NCBI GenBank assembly: GCA_965227145.1
Contig: OZ245730.1
Coordinates: 1,612,001 to 1,676,000, forward strand
Origin: JACKAQ01 sp965227145
GTDB lineage: Bacteria; Calditrichota; Calditrichia; RBG-13-44-9; J075
Direction of reading: 5' to 3'
DNA length: 64,000 bases
Below, one piece after another: positions 52,557-61,100 of this stretch. The notes below the pieces were generated by a model, which had not been told where the DNA came from, did no database searches, and worked only from the letters and a program-made list of their open reading frames with translations. A program made the translations under genes and the position numbers. Within the stretch, counting starts at the first letter, position 1; every line of letters starts with the position of its first letter.

Positions 52557-53801
52557 ATGAAAGGTATTTCGACAATTTTAATTGGTTTGCTGTTCAACAC
52601 AATAATGATGGCACAGTGGACACCGGTAAACAATGGCTTGAGTAACACTTCGGTAACGGCAATGGTAGCTGTGTTCGATACACTGTATGCGGCTACAGAC
52701 GGCGGCGGCATCTTCAAGTCAACAGATAACGGTGATAGCTGGACAAATATCAACGGAAATCTTGGCAACCTGAACGTAGACAATATGTTCATTTACAGCA
52801 ATGTTGTAACCCTTGTCTTTGCTGCTACTGCTGGCGGTCCATTTTCAACTACAGATGGAAGCAATTGGACAGATAATACCGGTACCGGGCTGGCAAATAC
52901 TGATGTTACTTTGTACGCTCCCGCAGAGTTGGCGGCCAATAATGATTTCACTATTGGTACTAACGGTGGTGGTGTATATGTTTCGGACAATGCCGACGGA
53001 CCATGGACAGCCCTCAATAACGGGCTTTCTGGAGATGCCTTGATAATTAACAACTTTGGGGGATACAGAGATGATGATGTTGATTATTTTGCCATTGCCA
53101 CGAATGACGGTGTTTATATAACTATGGATGATGGCGCTAATTGGATTGCCAAAAATGCCGGATTTAGCGGTGACGATTTGATCGTCAACAAGATACTAAC
53201 TTTGAGCACAACCCTTTTCGCCTTAACCAACGGCGGATTTTACGTATCCATAGACCTTGGTGATAATTGGCTAACGGTTTTTTCCGGTGAAATATTTCAT
53301 ACCATAAACTTTCTCCCGTTAAATGGCAGCATTGTGTATGTTGTATTTGGTGAAAACGGTTATTATTCTTCTGATTTTATCACCTTTAACGAATTTGATA
53401 TGACCAATGTAATTGGGGGACCAGTAACTTCACAGGTCAACAACAATACCTATATGTTTATTGGCACCGAAACCGGTGGGGTTTACCGGATGCGTTTAGA
53501 TGCTATTACCGGTATTGATGATGAAATTCAGCTCCCGCAAGATTTTGTTTTAGAACAGAATTATCCGAATCCGTTTAACCCGTCTACTACTATTCGTTTT
53601 TCATTACCGGAAACTGCAGAAGTGCAATTGGAAGTGGTAAATATTCGCGGTCAGGTGGTCGCTCAGTTGATCAATGAACGTCGCGGTGCGGGGATTCATT
53701 CCGTGGTTTTTGATGCAACAGGGTTACCGTCCGGGATATATTTTTATCGGATGACAGCCAATAGTGTTTCGCAGGTGCAAAAAATGGTTCTGATGCGATA
53801 A
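52557..53801 (+). CDS. Secreted T9SS-sorted beta-propeller (BNR/photosystem-stability-like) protein
   Basis: 414 residues. The signal peptide ends MMAQ. About 300 residues of BNR/Ycf48-like repeats follow (VFDTLYAATDGGGIFKSTDNGDSW and related; FKSTDNGDSWTNI is one Asp-box unit), predicting a beta propeller. The last ~85 residues are the sorting domain (VLEQNYPNPFNPSTTIRF, then LPSGIYFYRM and KMVLMR). It is therefore secreted by the type IX system and probably displayed at the surface. It is divergent from the propeller-kinase gene. The ligand is unknown. Confidence 0.9.
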   Translation: MKGISTILIGLLFNTIMMAQWTPVNNGLSNTSVTAMVAVFDTLYAATDGGGIFKSTDNGDSWTNINGNLGNLNVDNMFIYSNVVTLVFAATAGGPFSTTDGSNWTDNTGTGLANTDVTLYAPAELAANNDFTIGTNGGGVYVSDNADGPWTALNNGLSGDALIINNFGGYRDDDVDYFAIATNDGVYITMDDGANWIAKNAGFSGDDLIVNKILTLSTTLFALTNGGFYVSIDLGDNWLTVFSGEIFHTINFLPLNGSIVYVVFGENGYYSSDFITFNEFDMTNVIGGPVTSQVNNNTYMFIGTETGGVYRMRLDAITGIDDEIQLPQDFVLEQNYPNPFNPSTTIRFSLPETAEVQLEVVNIRGQVVAQLINERRGAGIHSVVFDATGLPSGIYFYRMTANSVSQVQKMVLMR

Positions 53802-53884
53802 TAGGATTAACTGTTTATTTCAATACGGTGTAATCTTTTATATTTCGGGAATTAACAGCTAATCAAACTGAATCCAAAATACCA

Positions 53885-53920
53885 ACCCCCCGGATGTCAC
53901 AGACGCCCGGGGGTTTGTTG
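53885..53920. terminator. Bidirectional terminator, copy 1
   Basis: The stem acccccgg / ccgggggt with a short loop is followed on the plus strand by tttgttgattt. It lies between the convergent propeller genes ending at 53801 and 53956. The terminator and the coding bases that follow are identical to 58047-58181 for 135 bases. Confidence 0.8.
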
Positions 53921-53955
53921 ATTTAATCAGAAAAATGATGGTTACTTTCCCAAAA

Positions 53956-56900
53956 TTACTTCATCAACATCATCTTTTTGGTTTGCACAAACGATCCGGC
54001 GGTGATGCGGTAGAGATACATGCCGCTGGCAACTTTCTCGCCAAGATCACTGCGCCCGTCCCACTGAACGGTGTAGCTGCCAGTATTCTGTGAGCCGGAA
54101 ACCAGCGTGCGCACCTGCTGTCCCAAAGTATTGTAGATCACCAGTTTTACATTGCTGACAGCAGACAGCTGATAGCTGATCACTGTCGTCGGATTGAATG
54201 GGTTGGGATAGTTTTGCTCCAAACCGAATCTGGTGGGGATTTCCACCAGCGGATCGACGGTGGTTTTGCCAAGCCCGTTGCCGAGCAGCACGCCTTCCTG
54301 CGCTTCCGTCCAGGCTTTGCCGTAGCGATCCATCGCTTTTTCGTTTTTGCCCTGCGCAGCGGCAGCGTCCCCGTCGCTCAAATAATTTTGGGCTTTGGTG
54401 ATCTGCTGATCTACTTCGGGTGTACCGGCGTAGGTTTGTGCTTCAGTGATTTTGGCAACCGCATAATCGCGACCGAGCGTGAGCAGTTCGGCGATCGCTG
54501 GATCGGCGTCCGAGCCTTCATCGGCGGCGTCTTCCAGATATCCGACAGCGTCTTCCAATTTGCCGTATCCGTCTTCGATATCACCGTTGTCGTATTTGCT
54601 TTGGGCATCTGTTACTTTGCCGTGCGCTTTTTGCAACGCTTTGCGGGCTTTTTTATTGGGATTGTTTGCCAGCAACGCGTCGATGGCATTCAGAACCGGA
54701 TCGAGATCCATGGAAATTTCCCCGCCGGTGCCGGTGTCATTTGCCAATTGAATGGCTTCTGCGGCGTATTCCCAGGCTTTGCCGTATTCTTTTACGGCTT
54801 TGTCGAATTTGTCATCGGCGCGTTCGGCATCGCCATCGGCGAGGGCTTCTGCGGCTTTGTTGAGCAGGTGATCGATTGCCGGGTCACCGGCATAAGCTTG
54901 CGCATCGGCGATGGTTTCGGTAGCGATGAGTCGCGCCAAATCCACTGTGGCAATGCGGATAGCGCCGGCATCTGCACCTTTGTCCATGGCTTTGTCGAGT
55001 TCATCAGCGGCATCTGCGAGATCATTAAATCCGCGATCGTATTCACCGGCGGTGAAGTTGTCGCAACCGTTGTTCAGATAATTCTTGGCTTTTTCAAGTT
55101 TTTTGCGGGCTTTTCGAGGTGTGCCGGGATCGAGTATCAGCGCATCGACTTCGCCAATCAGCACATCTATTTCTGCGCAAATGTCCAATTCTGCCGGCGG
55201 TGGTGTATCACAGATATACCGACCGATGTAAAGCGACGGTTTGCCCCCGGCAACTGTAAAAAATCCCCCGACATATATATCATTGTCCATGCCTGTTATA
55301 GACTGGGCAATGTTATCCAATCCGGAACCCAATGGCGACCAGGTGCTACCGTCCCATTTGGCGATGCGGTTGAGTGTGACGCTGCCATCCCCGGTTTCGG
55401 TGAAGTTTCCCCCAGCATAAATGTCGTTGCCGATAGTGGTCATGGCTTGGACATCGCTGTTAAACCCTGGTCCCACGGTTGCCCAGTTGCTGCCGTCCCA
55501 TTTGGCGATGTAGTCGAGTTCGAGAAGACCATCCCCGCTTTGGGTGAAGCGTCCTCCGGCATAGAGATCGCTGCCGATGGTGGTTAGAGACCAGACGAGG
55601 TCGTTGAAGCCGAGTCCCACGGCTGTCCAGTTGCTGCCATCCCATTTGGCGATACGGTTGAGCCCGGTGACGCTGCCATCCGCGGTCTGGACGAAGAATC
55701 CGGCAACATAAAGATCGCTGCTGATGACGGTCATGGCATAGACAGAGCTGTTTAGCCCCGCACCAACTGCTGCCCAGCTACTGCCGTCCCACTTGGCAAT
55801 ACGGTTGAGTGAGACGCTGCCATCCCCGCTTAGGGTGAAGTTTCCCCCGGCATAGAGATCGCTGCCTAAAGTGGTAAGGGCATTTACCGATGCGTTTAGC
55901 CCGTTACCAACTGCCGACCAGTTGCTGCCGTCCCATTTGGCGACGCGGTTGAGACCGGTGACGCTACCGTCCGCAGTTTGGGTGAAGTCTCCACCAACAT
56001 AGAGATCTGTTCCGATGAAGGTCAGGGATCTGACAATTCTATTTAGCCCGGATCCCAGCGTGGACCAGTTGCTGCCGTCCCATGTGGCGATGCGGTTTAA
56101 CGTGACGCTGCCGTCCGCGGTCTGGGTGAAGCTTCCACCGATATACAGAATGCCATTGCTGACAACCATGCTATTAACTGAACTGTTGGGTAGGAATAAT
56201 CCTTTGCCGCGCGTTCCCAGTATTGACCAGCTACTGCCATCCCATTTGGCGATATTGTTTAACCCGACGATGCTGCCATCACCGGTCTGGCTAAAAGATC
56301 CCCCGGCATAAAGATCCGTACCACTGCTGGACAAAGCATTGACAGCTCTGTAAAGTTCTACATCAAGCCCGGCCCCCAGCGCAGACCAGGAGGTACCATT
56401 CCATTTGGCGATGCGGTTTAGCCCGGTAACGCTGCCATCCGCGGTCTGGATGAATTCTCCCCCGGCATAGATATCTGTGCCGATCGCGGTAAGGGACCTG
56501 ACAGGACTATTCAGCCCGGATCCCAACGCGCTCCAGCTGCTGCCGTCCCATTTGGCGATTCGGTTGAGTGTGACACTGCCATCTGCTGTCTGGGTGAAGT
56601 CTCCCCCGACGTAAAGATCCGTGCCATTAGTAGTTGTCGTAAAGATCCCAATGGTAGCACTTAGCCCTGTTCCCAGTGCCGACCATGAAGTGCCGTCCCA
56701 TTTGGCGATGTGGTTGAGTGTGACGCTGTTATCCGCGGTCTTGGTAAACCATCCCCCGGCATAAATATCCGTGCCAATGAGGGTCAGAGAAAAGACGATG
56801 CTGTTGAACCCGGTTCCCAGAGCTGCCCAGTTGCTGCCGTCCCATTTGGCAATGTAATTTAGCCCGGTAACGCTGCCATCTCCGGTTTGGGTGAAGTCTC

Positions 56901-57591
56901 CGGCCGCATACAATTCGCCACCGAGTATGGCAAAGTCTCTTACTGCATTATTGAATCCTGAACCCACCGGTGTCCAGTTGCTGCCGTCCCATTTGGCAAT
57001 GTAGTTTAGCCCGGTAACGCTGCCATCTCCGGTGCTTGAAAACTGACCTCCGGCATAGATAAAACCGTTAAATTCAATGATGGCGATTACATTAAAATTG
57101 AGCCCGGCACCCAATGCTTGCCAGGATGTACCATCCCACTTGGCGATACTTTTTGCAGCAGCGTTACCTACTGTCGTAAAATATCCGCCGATATACAGTT
57201 CACCCCCGATGATGGCTGTTGTTAATACATTATTATTCGCCCCGGATACGCCACTGCCGGAAAACTGATCATCCCATAGACCATCACCGGCTGAACTCAA
57301 ATGTGCCGGAGCGCTGGTGGGTTGCGGTTGGTTAATCGGCACAAAGCGCGGCTCGCCATTGGGCCCGTTTACCATGTGATATCCATTCAAGTCCAGATTA
57401 CCGGAAAATCCGTTGTTGAGGTTGATGGTGCCGTCTGCGTTCAGCAGATCGGATACGGGTGTCTGTGGTGCAGACATCATCGATTCCTGTGCAAGAACCG
57501 GCGAGGCGGCAAACAGCAGCCATAGTGCCATCGCGGTGAAAATGCAACGGAGTGTTCGTTGCCAGGGTTCAATAGTATTGAAAACAATCAT
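53956..57591 (-). CDS. Large secreted T9SS-sorted protein with 13 IAKWDG repeats and helical domain
   Basis: 1211 residues. Signal peptide (to about VLAQ), linker, then 13 repeats of 45-50 residues, each with IAKWDGSNWSALGSGL, an ...LYAGGxF strand pair and TQTADGSVTGLN (about residues 130-800): a beta-propeller stack of the kelch/delta-60 kind. A long alpha-helical region (about 810-1105; rich in Ala, Asp, Lys; KAKNYLNNGCDNFTAGEYDRG) follows, then the sorting domain QNYPNPFNPTTVISY. From 55190 down to the terminator it aligns without gaps to the 3' end of the protease gene 4160 bases away. Probably a surface adhesin or binding protein; function unknown. Confidence 0.88.
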   Translation of the reverse strand: MIVFNTIEPWQRTLRCIFTAMALWLLFAASPVLAQESMMSAPQTPVSDLLNADGTINLNNGFSGNLDLNGYHMVNGPNGEPRFVPINQPQPTSAPAHLSSAGDGLWDDQFSGSGVSGANNNVLTTAIIGGELYIGGYFTTVGNAAAKSIAKWDGTSWQALGAGLNFNVIAIIEFNGFIYAGGQFSSTGDGSVTGLNYIAKWDGSNWTPVGSGFNNAVRDFAILGGELYAAGDFTQTGDGSVTGLNYIAKWDGSNWAALGTGFNSIVFSLTLIGTDIYAGGWFTKTADNSVTLNHIAKWDGTSWSALGTGLSATIGIFTTTTNGTDLYVGGDFTQTADGSVTLNRIAKWDGSSWSALGSGLNSPVRSLTAIGTDIYAGGEFIQTADGSVTGLNRIAKWNGTSWSALGAGLDVELYRAVNALSSSGTDLYAGGSFSQTGDGSIVGLNNIAKWDGSSWSILGTRGKGLFLPNSSVNSMVVSNGILYIGGSFTQTADGSVTLNRIATWDGSNWSTLGSGLNRIVRSLTFIGTDLYVGGDFTQTADGSVTGLNRVAKWDGSNWSAVGNGLNASVNALTTLGSDLYAGGNFTLSGDGSVSLNRIAKWDGSSWAAVGAGLNSSVYAMTVISSDLYVAGFFVQTADGSVTGLNRIAKWDGSNWTAVGLGFNDLVWSLTTIGSDLYAGGRFTQSGDGLLELDYIAKWDGSNWATVGPGFNSDVQAMTTIGNDIYAGGNFTETGDGSVTLNRIAKWDGSTWSPLGSGLDNIAQSITGMDNDIYVGGFFTVAGGKPSLYIGRYICDTPPPAELDICAEIDVLIGEVDALILDPGTPRKARKKLEKAKNYLNNGCDNFTAGEYDRGFNDLADAADELDKAMDKGADAGAIRIATVDLARLIATETIADAQAYAGDPAIDHLLNKAAEALADGDAERADDKFDKAVKEYGKAWEYAAEAIQLANDTGTGGEISMDLDPVLNAIDALLANNPNKKARKALQKAHGKVTDAQSKYDNGDIEDGYGKLEDAVGYLEDAADEGSDADPAIAELLTLGRDYAVAKITEAQTYAGTPEVDQQITKAQNYLSDGDAAAAQGKNEKAMDRYGKAWTEAQEGVLLGNGLGKTTVDPLVEIPTRFGLEQNYPNPFNPTTVISYQLSAVSNVKLVIYNTLGQQVRTLVSGSQNTGSYTVQWDGRSDLGEKVASGMYLYRITAGSFVQTKKMMLMK

Positions 57592-58044
57592 TTATAATTC
57601 CTCCTGAGTAAGGGGTGTTTAATAAAAACCAAAGACTGTGAAAATTTTCTAATGATGTTCAGAGGTGTTACAAATACAGGTGTGACTGTTTAAGGTTAGT
57701 ATCCCGCGCTAAAAGTGAACCGTAATTCCGGTCGCGGATTGCGAAATATACATGCGAGTGAAAAAACGTTAGAGTTTTGGGTCACATATTGCAATATCAT
57801 GTTTTATCAAAGACCAAACTGTTGAATAGTTTATCACAGGAGAACCCGGGGCGGTTACTGCAACCTCAGGAACTTCCTGTGGCGTGTTTCAAACTGTTGC
57901 TGCTGTCAATTTAGCTTTTCAGAAGGGTGATTTCTTTTCAATACTGCGCATAATTTTGTCATTTTCGCGCATTGGGCACATTTTTTTGGCAATTTCGCCC
58001 CAAAAATGCCCGGTGGGTTGAGAAACAGGAACGCAATAACAACA
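57592..58044. other. Intergenic region upstream of repeat protein
   Basis: The region lies between two minus-strand T9SS genes and should contain the promoter of the 1211-residue protein; on the minus strand aggaggaat (near 57600) is its ribosome site. It holds one copy of the 40-bp word shared with 63901-63940. The adjacent stretch contains repeated gcgca/gcgcat words. No gene is seen. Confidence 0.55.
57933..57972. repeat. 40-bp intergenic repeat, copy 1
   Basis: tcttttcaatactgcgcata followed by attttgtcattttcgcgcat; the second copy at 63901-63940 differs at two positions. It contains tgcgca and cgcgca boxes about 23 bases apart. Either a binding site or a small dispersed repeat. Confidence 0.65.
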
Positions 58045-58080
58045 AACCCCCGGATGTCACAGACGCCCGGGGGTTTGTTG
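58045..58080. terminator. Terminator, copy 2
   Basis: The stem aacccccgg / cccgggggtt with a ~12-base loop lies 36 bases past the stop of the protease gene. On the minus strand it is followed by tgttgttattg. It is identical to the terminator of the neighbouring repeat-protein gene. Confidence 0.8.
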
Positions 58081-58115
58081 ATTTAATCAGAAAAATGATG
58101 GTTACTTTCCCAAAA

Positions 58116-61100
58116 TTACTTCATCAACATCATCTTTTTGGTTTGCACAAACGATCCGGCGGTGATGCGGTAGAGATACATACCACTGGCCACTTTTTCG
58201 CCGTTATCATTGCGACCGTTCCAAACGATCTGGTGTTGTCCTGCAGCAAACTCGCTGCTGACCAACGTGCGCACCAACTGACCGCTCAGGTTGAAGATTT
58301 TGAGCGTCACGTTGCCGGATTGCGGCAGAGCGAAACGGATGGTCGTTACCGGATTGAAGGGGTTGGGATAGTTCTGATCCAGCCCGTATTCGGTGGGAAT
58401 GACCACAACCGGTTCGACGGTTGTTTTGCCGAGCCCGTTGCCGAGCAGCACGCCTTCCTGTGCTTCTGCCCATGCTTTGCCGTAGCGATCCATTGCTTTT
58501 TCGTTTTTGCCCTGTCCGGCGTAGCTGTCACCGTCGCTCAGGTAATTCTGGGCTTTGGTGATCTGGTGATCCACTTCAGGTGTTCCGGCGTAGGTTTGCG
58601 CTTCAGTGATTTTGGCAACCGCGTAATCGCGACCGAGCGAGAGCAGGTCGGCGATCACCGGATCGGCGTCCGAACCTTCATCGGTTGCGTCTTCCAGGTA
58701 TCCGGCGGCATCTTCCAATTTACCGTAACCGTCCTCGATCTCGCCACTGTCGAATTTGCTTTGGGCATCTGTCACTTTGCCGTGCGCTTTTTGCAAAGCT
58801 TTGCGGGCTTTTTTGTTGGGATTATCCGCCAGCAGCGCATCGATGGCAGCGATAATCGGATCGAGATCCATGGAAATTTCCCCGCCGGTGCCGGTGTCAT
58901 TTGCCAATTGAATGGCTTCTGCGGCGTATTCCCAGGCTTTGCCGTATTCTTTTACGGCTTTGTCGAATTTGTCATCGGCGCGTTCGGCATCGCCATCGGC
59001 GAGGGCTTCTGCTGCTTTGCTGAGGAGTTGATCGATTGCCGGGTCACCGGCAAAGGCTTGGGCATCGGCAATGGTTTCGGTGGCGATGAGTCGCGCCAAA
59101 TCAACCGTGGCAACCCGGATGGCTCCGGCGTTGGCACCTTTGTCCATCGCTTTGTCCAGTTCATCCGCTGCGTCTGCCAGATCATTATATCCGCGGTCGT
59201 ATTCACCGGCGGTAAAGTTGTCGCAGGCACTATTCAGATAATTTTTGGCTTTGATCAGCTTGCTTTTGGATTTCCGTGGGGTGCCGGGATTGTTCAGTAA
59301 TGCGTCAATTTCCGCAATCAACGGGTTAATTTCTGCACAAATATCTAACGCATCACAGGCTTCAGGAGCAGTGAACAATGCATTCGCCGTCAGGCTGCAC
59401 GCCGGTTCTGCAGAAAAAGAAGCGGTGACATCCACAGCCTGCCCGTCTGAAACCAGATCAATCAGTGTAACCGTTTGCGGGCTGGCGGTGATGGCATAGC
59501 TCTGACCGTTGACATCCAGTGTGCCGCTGGCAGGTTGATGCGCGTAAGTAACAGTTACCTGTTGGGTATAAAGGTTGGTTACCGGATCGCAGGCGGTTTG
59601 GGTGCCGGCGGCTAACGCCGTGATGGCACAGGGTTCGCAGTTTTCCGGCGCAGTAAATAAGGCAGTTTCCGTCAAGCTGCAGGTCGGATCTTCGGAAAAG
59701 GAAGCGGTGACATTTACAGCCTGTCCATTTGAAACCAGACCAACAAGTGTAACGGTTTGCGGGCTGGCGGTAATGGTAAAGTTCTGCCCGTTCACATCCA
59801 GCGTGCCGCTGGTTGGTGCATTTGCGTAGGTAACGGTCACATCCTGGGTATAGGTATTGTCCGCCGGGTCGCAGGCGGTTTGATTACCGGCGGAAAGTCC
59901 GGTAATGCCACAGGGTTCCGCAACGTCCAAAATTATGTGTGGGAAATCGAGCGTGGGATCTGCGTAGACCAGTTCCGGGGTTGCGCCAACCTGTAAATCT
60001 GCCCGGTGAATACTGCCGTTATAGTTCGAGCCATCCCAAGAATAGCCGCTCATGTAAATCTTATTGTTAATTAAATCCAGATCAAGACTGTAAAAACTTG
60101 AAAGGGGCGGGTTATTATTCAGGACCTCTGGGTTACTTCCGTCGGCAAGGTTTGCCCGCAAAATAGCTGAGTTCGGGTATGATTGCGTCCAATAGACTTT
60201 GCCACCGGCAACATCTATTGCCATTGTGTTATTTGCATTATAATTGTCCAGAGGGATAAGATGTATAGGATTGCTGCCGTCAATACCTGCCCGCCAGACA
60301 CCTTCGTTGGTCCAATACATGTAGCCGTTTGGTATATCAAGTACCAAATCATTTACCCAATATTGCCCGGGCATTTGAATTAATTCTGTGGGGTTGTTGC
60401 CGTCCAGATCTGCGCGAACAATGCGGGGTGGCTGCGGGCTTTGGGCAATATAATACATGTGGTTGTTTGGCACATCCAACGCAATGGAAACGAGGGTTGA
60501 TGTCAATCCTCCAATAACGGTTGTTTGACCGGTGCCATTCAAATCGCCCTTATAAAGTGCATCGTTCGTCCAGTCAAACCAATACAGCTTGCGATTGATT
60601 TTATCCAAATCCCCGTCAATGGGGCGTGCATGATTGTTATACATCAATGCGGGGTTGCTACCGTCCAGATCCATTCGTAATATTTCGGGTACACCCGATG
60701 TACCACCACCATTGATTACATATAGTTTATTACTACCAACGACGGGTACATTTACTGTTACTGACACCGGAATTTGCACCGTTATTGCTGTCGGATCGTT
60801 GGTGGTAATTTCAATCGTACAACTATAGTTTCCGGCCGAAACACCTGCCAAATTGATGGTCAGGTTACTGATATCAGCATTGCCGGGAGCAACCACCCCG
60901 GATGTTTGGCTTAAGCTCATCAGGTTGCAATCGGTACCCTGAAAGGATGCCGACCAGTGCAAGTTCAGATTTCCGGTTGGCGCATCGTTGGCGATGGTCA
61001 ATGGTTCTGTGACAACCTCTCCGGTATTCCGTGACAATGAAAAGGCGGCCGGGCTGATATTCGCCAGCGGCGGTGGCAAACTGTTTACGTTCAGATCAAC

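Noticed and set aside
54214..55587. 457-residue plus-strand frame
   Set aside because: It is antisense to the helical and propeller region of the 1211-residue protein, open because of biased codon use; the same occurs over 57972-59300.
57953..57998. Sigma-54 element around gggcacatttttttggcaa
   Set aside because: Spacing between the GG and GC elements is two bases too long.
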